DNA of 64,000 nt from Anniella stebbinsi (GCA_029215795.1 JARDYH010000007.1:17891763-17955762); one strand, 5' to 3'; numbered from the stretch's first letter, positions 41,101-44,367 are shown. Notes: a model not told the origin generated them from the letters alone. Numbers and translations are program-made.

Positions 41101-41780
41101 TTGAACGGCACACAAGAGAAGAAAGTGAAACATGCCAGAAAATCTAATCTTGTGTCCCACACAAGACCGCTTTGCACAGAGCATGAGCCGGCTTTCCAAA
41201 GCCGGGCGAATAAACGCACAAGACGCTTTTCTTCAACCAGCCTAAGATGTCCAGAAAAGCCTGCTTAGAGGAGCAAGCTTAAGATCGCCCCAGTTCGCAC
41301 GCACCAAGACTTATCTCTTGTAAACAGGGTCGTGGTTTGCCTTTTGGGGAGTGGTGGTGGGGCAGATCGTCAAAAACAAATAAACACACTTTCTGCTAGC
41401 TGGGCTTGTATAAGCAACTCTGGTTTCTCCTCCTGCCTCTCAGCCACGGTTTTAAAAGACGCCCCTACACAGAGACGCCCCAACTTTGTACTCCAGGAGC
41501 GTGGCTGCTCCCCTCCTTCCCTACCCCCCCCCGATGCCTACTCTGCCCCCTTGCTCTCACCTATGATGATGGCACAAGCGCTGACCAAGCCGATCTCCTT
41601 CTTCAGAGTGACTCTTTCGGTGGCGGGGGTGTTGGGGCTGCTTTTGGGGCCGCTGCTCGCGTTCCCCAGCTGCTGCTGATGTTGCTGCTGCTGCTGTTGC
41701 TGCTGCTGCTGGGCTGGCGGGGCAGGCTGCTGAGCCGCGATGCTCTTGCGGAGGGTCTGCTGCTGGTTCTCGCCAGCCAT
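1461..41780 (-). CDS. SLC7A10: SLC7A10 (Asc-1 amino-acid transporter), exons 1-5, 3' part missing
   Basis: Asc-1 is a plasma-membrane, sodium-independent exchanger of glycine, L-/D-serine, alanine and cysteine. It works as a disulfide-linked heterodimer with 4F2hc (SLC3A2). Five minus-strand exons join in phase (220+205+152+126+154 nt) into about 285 residues without a stop. The predicted protein carries the TM1 motif GSGIF, the FPNC cysteine used for 4F2hc coupling, and the TM6 motif [13 protein letters not shown]. The choice of SLC7A10 over its relatives rests on near-identity to Asc-1 in stretches such as [33 protein letters not shown] and [18 protein letters not shown]. The family is about 500-520 residues long, so the later exons should lie left of the window. 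The coordinates given span introns; exact exons are listed separately. Confidence 0.96.
2286..2407. repeat. Family-A palindromic repeat (foldback, about 120 bp)
   Basis: The arms are inverted: CTCCAAATGTTGTTGGACTG at the left and ATTTGGAGGGCCACAAG at the right, around AACTCCCATCAGCCC. The same element recurs at 3180, 16690, 27450, 39832, 43145, 55037, 61750 and 63480. It resembles short non-autonomous DNA transposons common in reptiles. Confidence 0.7.
3008..3119. repeat. Family-B palindromic repeat
   Basis: The ends GCAATCCTATGCATGTTTAG and AAACATGCATAGGATTG are inverted. The centre reads GCATGCTGGGAGTTGTAGG. Related copies are at 5668, 27654, 36217, 38724, 43863, 45366 and 58401. The layout suggests a MITE-like DNA transposon. 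Confidence 0.75.
3180..3285. repeat. Family-A palindromic repeat
   Basis: TTGGACTGCAACTCCCATCA is followed by the inverted GATGATGGGAGTTAAAGTCC and a terminal CATCTGGAAGGCCACATG. It lies in intron 4, 130 bp from exon 4. Confidence 0.7.
3423..3548 (-). CDS. SLC7A10: SLC7A10 coding exon 4: TM4-TM5 region
   Basis: It encodes residues 193-235 (126 nt, phase 1 in and out). The acceptor is CTGCTCTCCAG|CG. The split codon makes Ser193, where mammals have Met. [24 protein letters not shown] is followed by the hydrophobic TM5 segment [30 protein letters not shown] is the Asc-1 form of a loop shared by the SLC7 light chains. The donor is G|GTATTG, weaker than its neighbours but in phase with exon 5. 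Confidence 0.96.
3935..4580 (-). mobile_element. L3/CR1-type LINE, 3' fragment
   Basis: The minus strand encodes a recognisable reverse-transcriptase C-terminus (about 4138-4407): [46 protein letters not shown]. It is followed by the 3' UTR and a terminal TTCTGATGTTCTTAAG. It is 5'-truncated, as most LINE copies are, and sits in intron 3 only 150 bp from exon 3. Confidence 0.8.
4733..4884 (-). CDS. SLC7A10: SLC7A10 coding exon 3: TM3 and the 4F2hc-linking cysteine loop
   Basis: It encodes residues 142-193 (152 nt). The acceptor is CTTGGTTGCAG|G. The exon begins [19 protein letters not shown] (TM3) and runs into the extracellular loop [13 protein letters not shown]. Cys177 aligns with the conserved light-chain cysteine that forms the disulfide with 4F2hc. 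Asn182-Ala-Ser is a potential N-glycosylation sequon five residues later, at a place where mammalian Asc-1 as I recall it reads TTAS and has none. The donor is T|GTGAGT, phase 1. Confidence 0.96.
5143..5413. repeat. Family-E non-autonomous DNA transposon
   Basis: The ends GAGCTTTTCTATGCAAAGG and CCGTGTGTAGAAAAGCCC are inverted. The interior shares AGGTGGCGCTGTTGTGTAGC and a TTTACAATTAA block with the copy at 57330 and, inverted, with 9120. Confidence 0.6.
5668..5773. repeat. Family-B palindromic repeat
   Basis: GCGCAATCCTATACATGTTT begins the element; a central stem CCCAGCAT...ATGCTGGG is followed by TTTAAACATGTGCCCTAAA. It lies in intron 2. Confidence 0.7.
6131..6218. repeat. Family-J dispersed repeat
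   Basis: CAATCCTATGCGTGTCTACT and CAGAAGTAAATCC match a short repeat seen also at 24260, 36508, 47290, 50273, 51031 and 61630, where it includes the phrase CAATGGGACTTA. It is probably a short DNA-transposon remnant. Confidence 0.45.
6478..6830 (-). mobile_element. L3/CR1-type LINE, 3' fragment
   Basis: It is antisense to the plus strand: AAGAATGTAAGAAGAGCC, GCTGGATCAGACCAAAGG, CTCCTCCAGGAATTTGTC. The sequence aligns with the copy at 3935 but is shorter. Confidence 0.75.
6831..7640. other. Intron 2 sequence, nothing clearly recognised
   Basis: No exon was found and no repeat boundary is supported. A family-E-like phrase (CAGTGGCGCTCATGGAAG) occurs near 7280. Confidence 0.35.
7641..8540. repeat. 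Palindromic repeats with AACCATGG motifs (family C), two parts
   Basis: Bases 7641-7850 and 8356-8540 both begin with GTTCACAC and carry repeated AAACCATGGTTT-type palindromes and CTGGGTTGT. They flank a purine-rich tract (7868-8030). They may be one element split by an insertion or two adjacent elements; I cannot decide. Confidence 0.5.
9120..9312. repeat. Family-E DNA transposon, inverted copy
   Basis: CCACTACACCACAGCACCAC is the reverse of the ggtggcgct/gtgtag block at 5190. The right end reads CATGCAGAAAAGCCC. It is shorter than the other copies. Confidence 0.45.
9313..10984. other. Intron 2 sequence, nothing recognised
   Basis: The stretch is moderately AT-rich with short A and T runs. 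It has no convincing exon and no repeat with supported ends. Confidence 0.35.
10985..11175. repeat. SINE fragments (tRNA-derived head, then CORE-type tail)
   Basis: TAGCTCAGTGGTCGAGCAAA at about 11000 matches a tRNA A-box head, plus strand. At 11070-11170, CTCACAACAACCCTGTGAG matches the antisense CORE-SINE body found at 25376 and 44368. Confidence 0.5.
11176..12001. other. Intron 2 sequence, nothing recognised
   Basis: It contains T-rich and C-rich stretches (11780-11830). No exon or bounded repeat is supported. Confidence 0.35.
12002..12490. repeat. Family-C palindromic DNA transposon containing a CA microsatellite
   Basis: The inverted ends are GACCTGGTTTACACG and CACGTGAACCAGGTC. The arms carry many AACCCATGGTTTG-like and GGGTTGTT motifs in opposite orientation. 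The loop region holds a CA repeat (about 12237-12281) that probably grew after insertion. Confidence 0.65.
12237..12281. repeat. CA dinucleotide microsatellite, slightly imperfect
   Basis: CA repeats are interrupted by AT and CT variants, inside the family-C element. Confidence 0.9.
12687..12891 (-). CDS. SLC7A10: SLC7A10 coding exon 2: TM1 GSGIF motif to start of TM3
   Basis: It encodes residues 74-142 (205 nt, phase 1 in, phase 2 out). The acceptor is CTTTCCAG|GT, completing Gly74, followed by [18 protein letters not shown] is the unwound TM1 segment that binds the amino-acid carboxyl and amino groups in LeuT-fold APC transporters. The exon continues through TM2 ([20 protein letters not shown]) and the intracellular [11 protein letters not shown] loop typical of LAT-family light chains. 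The donor is GG|GTAAGT, a full consensus. The upstream intron is about 28.7 kb and the downstream one about 7.8 kb. Confidence 0.97.
12988..13042. repeat. CTT/CTA trinucleotide repeat
   Basis: CTTCTTCTTCTGCTTC is followed by TTCTTCTTCTACTACTATTA, in intron 1 about 100 bp upstream of exon 2. Confidence 0.85.
13165..13420. repeat. Foldback repeat, about 100-bp arms
   Basis: The left arm (CTAACCAAAAGATGC ... AGATCTCTTCATTGGGCAGG) is matched by the inverted right arm (CTTGCCCGAGGATCTGAAGA ... GATCCTTTGGTTGGC), with a roughly 45-bp spacer. This is a probable palindromic DNA transposon. Confidence 0.65.
14018..14420. repeat. Family-E DNA transposon copy
   Basis: It shares GGGTCCTTTACATGA, GCCACTAGATGGTACTG and CTGAGAGGGGAAGTTTTC with the copies at 18505 and 54660. 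The ends are approximate. Confidence 0.55.
14560..14815. repeat. Family-I DNA transposon, partial
   Basis: It shares TTTAAATGGAAATACAG, AGAGGGCAGTCC and CCTTCAAATA with the copies at 18391, 28415 and 36720. The element ends in a GGCCA-type terminus. Confidence 0.5.
14816..16689. other. Intron 1 sequence, nothing firmly recognised
   Basis: It contains a short CpG-bearing patch (about 14985-15190) that stands out from its surroundings but has no supported exon. It also has several A/T-rich stretches. Confidence 0.3.
16690..16824. repeat. Family-A palindromic repeat, well preserved
   Basis: The inverted ends are AAGGGTGGGCAACTTATGGC and CCACAAGTTGCCCACCCCT. Inside are CCTCCAGATGTTTGGACTAC and its inverted partner AAAACATCTGGAGGGCC. 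Confidence 0.8.
16825..18390. other. Intron 1 sequence, nothing recognised
   Basis: No exon with splice sites and no bounded repeat is supported. Confidence 0.35.
18391..19068. mobile_element. Family-I hAT-like element split by a family-E insertion
   Basis: The left end TTAGGGTGGCCAGAGGAC and right end AAGTGGCCACCTTA are inverted. TTAACA flanks both sides (ATTAACAG before, TTAACAAT after), which fits a degraded hAT-type duplication. The middle (about 18505-18880) is a family-E copy that separates the two parts. Confidence 0.6.
18505..18880. repeat. Family-E DNA transposon nested in the family-I element
   Basis: GGAGCATTTCTACATGAGC is the left end. The interior has CCGCCACTAGATGGTGCTGC and GAGAGGGGAAGTTATC as in the copies at 14018 and 54660. 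Confidence 0.6.
19069..20990. other. Intron 1 sequence with minor repeat traces
   Basis: A GTTAGTTTGTTG and AAGACTAACATGTTTATGATG trace near 19145-19215 matches the repeat at 22020. A GGGGTGAGCAACCCGTGGGC trace lies near 19430. A roughly 60-bp sequence at about 19944-20005 recurs at 20718-20782. No exon was seen. Confidence 0.35.
20991..21335. repeat. Palindromic repeat rich in AAACCATGGTTT (family D)
   Basis: Several copies of AAACCATGGTTT in both orientations surround a unique centre. GCACAATACCTGAATTGAC and GGCATGGTGTCTGAATTAAG are similar half-ends. A related copy is at 32186. Confidence 0.55.
21410..21490 (-). mobile_element. LINE 3' tail (L2-type) fragment
   Basis: TTATTTATTTATTATTATTA is followed by ACTTATATACTGCCCCATCC, the antisense of the GGGCGGTATAAAT(AATAAA)n tail of L2-type LINEs seen elsewhere here. 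Confidence 0.5.
22020..22400. repeat. Dispersed repeat with GGCTTATGCCATAATAAAT motifs (family G)
   Basis: AGAGGGATAGCCAAGTTAGT starts the block. Inverted and direct copies of CATGAAGGCTTATGCCATAA occur three times. CTAAAGGAGCTATCCAAGGT at about 22113 is shared with 37275. Related traces lie at 19145 and 43748. Confidence 0.5.
22757..22813 (+). mobile_element. LINE 3' tail (L2-type) fragment
   Basis: GAGCGGTATATAAATATTG is followed by an AAATAAATAAATAAA tail, plus-strand orientation. Confidence 0.5.
22990..23225. repeat. Family-I DNA transposon, partial
   Basis: CAGAGGGCAGTCCTCTATTT, GAAGGTGTCCTCTATTTACT and GGTCTGGTCATCCTTG match the family at 28415 and 36720. Confidence 0.45.
23226..25375. 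other. Intron 1 sequence, nothing firmly recognised
   Basis: It has a family-J trace near 24265-24330 (CCAATCCTATGCCTGTTTG). The purine- and C-rich patches at 23460-23580 and 24785-24815 are unassigned. No exon is supported. Confidence 0.35.
25376..25638 (-). mobile_element. CORE-type SINE, near full length
   Basis: Read on the minus strand it begins AGAGAGCCAGTGTGGTGTAG with a Pol III head (GGGTTCTAGTCC as B box). It then has a MIR-like core (CAGTCACAGACTCTCAGC; CTCACAGTGTTGTTGTTGTG) and a tail resembling a LINE 3' end. Related copies lie at 44368, 60363 and 61425. Confidence 0.7.
25658..25697. repeat. GA dinucleotide microsatellite
   Basis: An uninterrupted GA run of about 18 units follows directly after the SINE head. 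Confidence 0.95.
26180..26370. repeat. Family-I DNA transposon, partial
   Basis: It shares GACAGGGCAGCCCTTCAAAC and TGTAAAAGAGGGCCCGTGGC with the family. The element ends at GTGGCCACCCTA. Confidence 0.45.
26769..27108 (+). repeat. 35-bp minisatellite, about ten units without indels
   Basis: Units start with CCCTGC(C/T)TC at 26769, 26804 and so on to 27084, which is exactly nine periods of 35 bp. The last unit ends near 27108. A typical unit contains CATTCACGCAATTTTTCTG and TGCAATCG. Since 35 is not a multiple of three, each forward frame reads the same repeat rotated, and all three frames are open through the array. Flanks (26690-26768, 27109-27290) resemble a single-unit dispersed repeat at about 50690-50880. 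Confidence 0.93.
27450..27545. repeat. Family-A palindromic repeat, diverged
   Basis: AACCTTTCCCAACAGGTG, AGAACAACTCCCACCATC and CTGGAGGGCACCTAGTCGGG keep the family layout with a damaged left arm. Confidence 0.5.
27654..27789. repeat. Family-B palindromic repeat with a long central stem
   Basis: GGGCTCAATCCTATACATGT and ACATCCATAGGGTTGAGCCC are inverted ends. The centre CCCAGCATTCCCCAGCCAGC is followed by its reverse complement. Confidence 0.75.
28415..28850. repeat. Family-I DNA transposon split by a family-F insertion
   Basis: TTACAATTTAAATAGAAATA with CATCTCACC, then GGGAAACTTCAAGGCCC and AGAGGGCAGTCCTC, match the copy at 36720. Bases 28575-28711 interrupt it. Confidence 0.55.
28575..28711. 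repeat. Family-F palindromic DNA transposon
   Basis: GCAGAATCTACGCAAC and GGTGTAGATCTGGC are inverted ends flanked by CCTGG on both sides. The family recurs at 33906, 35543 (hairpin form) and 40615. Confidence 0.55.
28860..30497. other. Intron 1 sequence; only a CA repeat recognised
   Basis: Apart from the microsatellite at 29331-29374 nothing with clear boundaries or coding potential was found. Confidence 0.35.
29331..29374. repeat. CA dinucleotide microsatellite
   Basis: An uninterrupted CA run of about 22 units. Confidence 0.96.
30498..30990 (-). mobile_element. L3/CR1-type LINE, 3' fragment
   Basis: AAGAACATAAGAAGAGCC, GCTGGATCAGACCAAGGGTC and TTCTCCTCCAGGAATTTATC are antisense LINE 3' sequences. 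They continue into the degraded reverse-transcriptase C-terminus up to about 30990. Confidence 0.78.
31488..32112 (-). mobile_element. L3/CR1-type LINE, 3' fragment, split by a hAT-like element
   Basis: Left part 31488-31685 (GTATGCTGGATCAAAGGCC) and right part 32018-32112 (AATTTGTCTAACCCTTCTTT, TGGTGGCCATCACTACATCT) belong to one copy. The element at 31686-32009 separates them, and a GAAA/GA microsatellite lies at the far end. Confidence 0.78.
31686..32009. mobile_element. Palindromic hAT-like element, copy 1
   Basis: The core of about 320 bp starts TAGGCTGACCATATG and ends CATATGGTCAGCCTA. The two halves are long inverted repeats (GTAACTTTAACAGTTGTAGA in the left half, inverted in the right). 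An 8-bp duplication ATACCCAT flanks it (31678-31685 and 32010-32017), with four extra bases TGGG at the left. It has no coding capacity. The 8-bp duplication indicates mobilisation by a hAT transposase. Confidence 0.85.
32112..32180. repeat. GAAA / GA compound microsatellite
   Basis: GAAA units run into a GA block and back to GAAA units. Confidence 0.95.
32186..32515. repeat. Family-D palindromic repeat
   Basis: AACCATGG-type motifs lie in both orientations (ATCATGGTTTGCAACC; AAACCATGGCTTGCC; GCAGTTTGGTGTGGTGTCTG). The layout is as at 20991. Confidence 0.5.
32516..33370. other. Intron 1 sequence, nothing recognised
   Basis: An AT-rich stretch with a short TTTATTTATTTATT run at about 32758. 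No exon or bounded repeat is supported. Confidence 0.35.
33374..33660 (+). mobile_element. LINE fragment, possibly R4/Dong-like C-terminus
   Basis: An 83-codon open stretch at 33374-33625 contains [14 protein letters not shown] and [20 protein letters not shown]. This resembles the C-terminal tail pattern of some LINE reverse transcriptases (VIPVVIGALG ... QKTALLGTAHILRK). The family assignment is from memory of that pattern and is tentative. Confidence 0.4.
33906..34040. repeat. Family-F palindromic DNA transposon
   Basis: GGGCAGAATCTACACTACTG starts and GCTTGGTGTAGATACG ends the element. ATACCGCTTTCATACCAC is shared (inverted) with the copy at 40615. Confidence 0.55.
34390..34545 (+). mobile_element. 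tRNA-derived SINE
   Basis: GGCACAGCTTAGTGGCAAAG resembles the A box of a tRNA head, and GGTTCAATCC at 34442-34451 is a B box. The body has CCCTGGAGAGCCACTGCC. The 3' end abuts an L3 LINE fragment. Confidence 0.65.
34546..34780 (+). mobile_element. L3/CR1-type LINE, 3' fragment, plus orientation
   Basis: AATTTGGATGGCTTTACAAG, GGAGAAGGCTATCAATGGCT and TCCTGCTTGTGGGTCCCTGG are the sense-strand equivalents of the copies at 3935 and 6478. Confidence 0.7.
35250..35525 (+). mobile_element. LINE 3' end
   Basis: It ends with GCCGCCCTGAGATCCCAG, AGGGCGGGATGCAAATG and an AATAAATAAA tail, typical of L2-type 3' ends in reptiles. The upstream part is non-coding or decayed. Confidence 0.55.
35543..35640. 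repeat. Near-perfect hairpin, family-F-like
   Basis: The roughly 40-bp arms read AGAGCCTATCTACGCTACTG and CAGTAGTGTAGATAGGCTCT at the ends, with AAAACGGTTTAT and ATAAACCGTTTT inside and a 20-bp loop. It appears to be the shortest, youngest form of the family at 33906 and 40615. Confidence 0.85.
35696..36090 (-). mobile_element. LINE (L2-type) 3' fragment, antisense
   Basis: TTTATTTATTTTATATCCCT is the antisense tail. GAAAATGTCTTTGCCTGCC and GAGCTGCTTGTC patterns further in are typical of the same LINE group. Boundaries are approximate. Confidence 0.45.
36217..36340. repeat. Family-B palindromic repeat
   Basis: AGGGTGCGATCCTGTGCATG and AACATGCGTAAGATTGAACC are diverged inverted ends around CAGCATGGCTGGGAGTTG. 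Confidence 0.7.
36720..36960. repeat. Family-I DNA transposon, partial
   Basis: AATTTAAATAGAAATATAG, CAACTACAAGGCCCGAATTC and AATAAAGGACACCTTC lead to a terminal TGTGGCCACCATA. Confidence 0.55.
37077..37102. repeat. GGA trinucleotide repeat
   Basis: About eight GAG/GGA units in intron 1. Confidence 0.9.
37273..37345. repeat. Short inverted repeat
   Basis: GCTAAAGGAGCTATCCAAGG is followed 50 bp later by its inverse TTTGGATAGCTCCTTTAG. The same phrase occurs near 22113, so this is part of a dispersed repeat. Confidence 0.6.
37560..38370 (+). mobile_element. L2-type LINE 3' part, interrupted
   Basis: Frame-shifted coding remnants such as [32 protein letters not shown] and [16 protein letters not shown] match the C-terminal region of L2-type reverse transcriptases. 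An antisense SINE-like segment (about 37860-38035) interrupts it. The 3' end has AGCACACCGCCTTGGGAGGG and AAATAAGTAATT. Confidence 0.72.
37860..38035 (-). mobile_element. SINE-like fragment inside the L2 copy
   Basis: TTATTTCATTTATATCCCAT, CAAGGTGGCTACATG and CAGACCCAGACCTGCTTCGC are antisense SINE body sequences shared with 43259-43440. Confidence 0.5.
38724..39235. repeat. Family-B palindrome split by a hAT-like insertion
   Basis: The left stub (ATTCTATGCATGTT) and the right remainder (39125-39235, GCATGTTTAGACAGAAATAA to AACATGCATAGGATTGC) are one copy interrupted by the element at 38740-39124. Confidence 0.8.
38740..39124. mobile_element. hAT-like non-autonomous element with 8-bp duplication
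   Basis: The 385-bp element starts CAGGGCTGTGC and ends GCACGGCCCTG (11-bp terminal repeats, one mismatch). The target duplication TGCATGTT is perfect (38732-38739, 39125-39132). Inside is a short hairpin TAGCTTACGCTACTG / CGGTAGCGTAAG. There is no transposase. CAGGG termini and 8-bp duplications are hAT hallmarks. Confidence 0.85.
39430..39770 (-). mobile_element. LINE (L2-type) 3' fragment, antisense
   Basis: CTCGCCTTTCTCCCAATACT, GACTCAAGGCAACTTTAC and a long A-rich AATTAAAACATATAA stretch, then AAGGCCTGCCAGAACAAC, fit an antisense LINE tail. Confidence 0.5.
39803..40120 (+). mobile_element. CORE-type SINE split by a family-A palindrome
   Basis: The head is GACAGTGTGGTGTAATGGTG (39809). 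The remainder from about 39966 has GAGCCGGGTTCTAATC (B box) and GGTGATCTTGGGCCAATC, through AGGGTTGTTCTGAGG. The palindrome at 39832-39965 interrupts it. Confidence 0.65.
39832..39965. repeat. Family-A palindromic repeat nested in a SINE
   Basis: AGCCTTCCCCAACCTGGTG and the inverted CACCAGGTTGGGGAAGGCT-like right end (GGCTGAAGGAGGCTGGG) bound it. The core has GATGATGGGAGCTGTAGTCC. Confidence 0.65.
40158..40285 (-). mobile_element. SINE 3' part, antisense
   Basis: GCCCAGTATTGTCGACACGG and GGGTTTCAGGCAGGAG match the fragment at 268 in the same orientation. Confidence 0.5.
40538..40551. repeat. Poly-C run
   Basis: Fourteen consecutive C. Confidence 0.95.
40615..40745. repeat. Family-F palindromic element ending in poly-C
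   Basis: AGATCTACACCAAGCAGGAT and AAGCAGTAGTATAGATCCTG are the ends, inverted relative to 33906. Fifteen C (40731-40745) follow directly. Confidence 0.6.
41561..41780 (-). CDS. SLC7A10: SLC7A10 coding exon 1: start codon, polyQ N-terminus, start of TM1
   Basis: It encodes residues 1-73 plus the first base of codon 74. The start at 41780 was chosen because MAGENQQ matches the MAG start known for mammalian Asc-1, and because the ATG has G at -3 and G at +4. The cytoplasmic N-terminus (residues 1-54) holds a glutamine tract (residues 24-37, one His) and an S/P/T-rich linker. It is followed by the conserved [10 protein letters not shown] entry to TM1 and ACAIIIG. The donor is G|GTGAGAG with the GT at 41560-41559 (phase 1). 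The reading frame stays open upstream to about 42188, so an N-terminal extension cannot be excluded from sequence alone, but family homology supports this start. Confidence 0.95.
41670..41711 (-). repeat. CAG/CAA polyglutamine tract in SLC7A10 exon 1
   Basis: Fourteen consecutive codons read ten Gln, one His and three Gln (residues 24-37). CAG runs are interrupted by CAA twice and CAT once. Such interruptions usually slow slippage. The tract lies in the disordered cytoplasmic N-terminus, outside the transporter fold, and the mammalian Asc-1 N-terminus as I know it has no such tract. Confidence 0.93.
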
Positions 41781-41887
41781 CGCGTCTGCCTGGCCCACCG
41801 GCCGCTCGTCTGGGTCTCCCCCCGCGGAAGCGTTTGCCACTTTTGCAAAGCACAGCCCGAGCCCGGCTGGAGCGCTCGCCCTGGGAG

Positions 41888-41897
41888 GCGCATGCGC
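41888..41897. promoter_or_regulatory. Candidate NRF1 site
   Basis: The palindrome GCGCATGCGC matches the NRF1 core exactly. It sits 108 bp upstream of the SLC7A10 start codon, within CpG-rich sequence, which is the usual setting for functional NRF1 sites. Function is inferred. Confidence 0.45.
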
Positions 41898-42510
41898 CGC
41901 CTGCTGTTGCTGCTCGGAGTGGAACATCCAAGGACTTTTTGGGGGGTGGGGGTGGCGGAAGGCGATAGAAGCCGGGAGATTTGGGGGCAGGCGGTGGGTC
42001 AGTGACTTTGGCTGGGAGGGGAGTTGACTTTGCTTCCTCTGCCGCCTCCTCCTCCTGTTCTGTTCTCTTCTCTCCCCCCCCCCCCCCCAAATTATTCTGC
42101 ACAGGTTTAGCTTCCAAATGCAATTGCCAAAGGAGGCGTGTGATCTTATTTTTATTTTATTTTTGCACCTACCGCCTTTCCTTTGCACTTCATCCGGCAG
42201 GATGTGTGCCCCCCTTCCCCCAGTGATACTTCCCCCCTCCCTCTTCTTTGCCTCCAGGAATTCCTACGGATGGAGAGGCGTCGAGCGTTTCAACTGGTGG
42301 AAAGTTTGGAAAAGCAGGTGCCAGATAGGAGAGGGTTCAGAACTGGCGGTGTTGTGGTCAGTTTGGAAAAAATGGAGGCACGCATTGTGACAGTCCTTGG
42401 AGCCTGCCCACCCCCACCCCCACCCCCAGGAGAGTCCAAAATTGTAGGCAGCTGTGTCGGCCCATATCAATAAACCAGTTCTAGCTGTTCGGTCTTCACC
42501 AGGAGCAGTT

Positions 42511-42526
42511 CCCCCCCCCCCCCCCC
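42511..42526. repeat. Poly-C run
   Basis: Sixteen consecutive C upstream of SLC7A10. Confidence 0.95.
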
Positions 42527-42969
42527 AAGCTAACAGGGTCTCCATTGCCCATTTCAGAGCAAACTATCAAAATACTTTTCAATACTTGAAGTATGTAGTT
42601 GCATAAGTCCATTTTGAAGTATGCAGTTGAAGTATGCAAGTAGGTCATTGCATATGTCCATTTTTTAATTATTATTTTTTTATTTTCGTTTATGGTTTTT
42701 ATTTTGTTAAAAATTCGCAATAAAAATTGTTTTAAAATACTTTTCATTACAAGAAGGAACAAGGTGTGGTTGCTGGAGAAATCCATCCCCCCACCCCCAG
42801 GACTGTGAGGACTGCAACTAAACTCAGAAGTAGAAGGGAATTCTGGGGGTGGGAGATGACGTCAGCGTCCCTGCTAATCAAAAAGAGCCACTGCTTTGTC
42901 CCTGCGTGCCCCGGCTCCACTACGCCACTGTAAGCCCATTGCGTAGTGTCCCTATATTGCAAGATACGA

Positions 42970-43090
42970 CATAAGAACATATGAAGAACTATGCTGGATC
43001 GGATCAATGGTCCATCTAGTCCAACATTCTGTTCATCGAATGACCAACCAGCTGCCCATAGGAAACCCACAAGCAGGGCATGGGAACAAT
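42970..43090 (-). mobile_element. L3/CR1-type LINE, short 3' fragment
   Basis: ATAAGAACATATGAAGAACT, GGTCCATCTAGTCCAACATT and CAGCTGCCCATAGGAAACCC. Confidence 0.7.
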
Positions 43091-43144
43091 AATGGCAGCA
43101 AAGTCAGAGCTTTGGTCCATCCACAATAGTTTAGTATTGTCTTT

Positions 43145-43250
43145 TCTAGGGTTAGCCCTCCAGATGTTTTGGACTACTACACCCAACTGCCCCAGCCAGT
43201 GGCCAGGGATATGGGCATTGTAGACCAATGCATCTGAAGGGCACCATGTT
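43145..43250. repeat. Family-A palindromic repeat
   Basis: GCCCTCCAGATGTTTTGGAC and the inverted ATGCATCTGAAGGGCACC bound it. Confidence 0.7.
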
Positions 43251-43575
43251 GCTTATTTACTTATTGCATTTATATCCCACCTTTCTGCAATCTTGGAATT
43301 CAAAATGGCTATTTGAGGGTCCCCTCCCAGATGGTCTCCCTTCCAAGCGCTGACCAGACCCAGGCCTGCTTCGGTTCAGCAAAGTAGCTGCACCATATGT
43401 CTTCAGAGCATGCTCAGAGACCAGAGTGGGCCTTCCCCTAGTCTGTCCTGGCTGGCAGTGGCTGTCCAGGCTTTCAGATGGGGGTCCATTCCAGCCCCAC
43501 CTGGAAGTGGCAGGGTTTGAACCTGGTACCTTTTGCATACAAAGCAGATGCTCTGCTTGTGAGCTACAGCCCACT
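43251..43575 (-). mobile_element. tRNA-derived SINE, antisense
   Basis: Reading the minus strand, the head (CACAAGCAGAGCATCTGC; B box near 43515-43525) is followed by a body that shares CAGACCCAGGCCTGCTTCGG with 37990, then a LINE-like tail (ATTGCATTTATATCCCACC in plus orientation). Confidence 0.6.
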
Positions 43576-43747
43576 CTAGAACGAATAGCCTGAAAAACTT
43601 GTCTAATATGATTTGTGCTGTGGGCTAGTGTGTTTGTTCTTTCTCTCTCTCTCTGCCAAATTCCATACAAGATCCTTAAGAAGCAAAATTAAACTCACCA
43701 AAAGCTGATGGAAGTTGTTCAAAAAAAGAGATTTTGTTTTTCTATAG

Positions 43748-44010
43748 TGGCAAATTCCAGAGGGGTAGCTGAGTTAGCCTTTTGTGGCAAAAGCAACTCA
43801 AGGTCTTGCAACACCTTAAACACCAACTTACGTAATGTGTGGCATAAGCTTTTGTAGGCTAAAGGTGCAATCCCATGCATGTTTAGACAGAAAAACGTCC
43901 TACAGCTGCCAGCATGACCCAAGTCAGCATGACCCACCCATGCTGGCTGGGTCATGCTGGGAGTTGGAGGACATTTTCTGTCTAAGCATGCATGGGATTG
44001 CACCCTAAAG
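43748..44010. repeat. Family-G repeat followed by a family-B palindrome
   Basis: CCAGAGGGGTAGCTGAGTTA and GGCATAAGCTTTTGTAGGC form family G (43748-43862). AGGTGCAATCCCATGCATG to CATGCATGGGATTGCACC (43863-44008) is family B, with its long central stem CCCAGCATG / CATGCTGGG. Confidence 0.65.
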
Positions 44011-44367
44011 CAATTTTAGCAGTATCTGAAATAATCTCCTGAGTTTGGTAGGTATAAAGATGGGTTCAGATTAACAAAAGCAAGCCATTTATTCAGACAG
44101 TGGATCCGAAAGGCTGAGGGAATGCAAGAGAGATAGTAACGGGTGTGTCATTTTTCTGTGATCAGCACAAATCAAGTCAGCTTGTATTCCTTTGTACACA
44201 GCCTAGAAATGCCTAGAAACCTATTACTGTCTCTTGTATTTTCTTTGCCCCATTGTATACAAAATCTTCCCTACCCCATGTGTATATTCATTTACCAACC
44301 CAGAAAGGAAACCACTTCATGCATTTGGCAGAGAAACTCTCCAGCCCTAAACAACAGCAAAAAAAGC

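Larger units (their letters stand above)
41540..42110 (-). promoter_or_regulatory. CpG-rich 5' end and presumed promoter of SLC7A10
   Basis: GC- and CpG-rich sequence covers exon 1 and several hundred bases upstream on the minus strand. It contrasts with the AT-richer repeat-filled flanks. It ends near a C homopolymer at 42074-42088. A perfect palindrome GCGCATGCGC at 41888-41897 matches the NRF1 binding core. No TATA box was recognised. The transcription start cannot be placed from sequence alone, so promoter status is inferred from position and composition. Confidence 0.5.

Noticed and set aside
41557..42123. A 188-codon minus-strand frame overlapping SLC7A10 exon 1
   Set aside because: It is a frame-shifted shadow of the GC-rich, CTG-repeat-containing exon. 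The correct frame is fixed by Asc-1 homology and by the splice phase.
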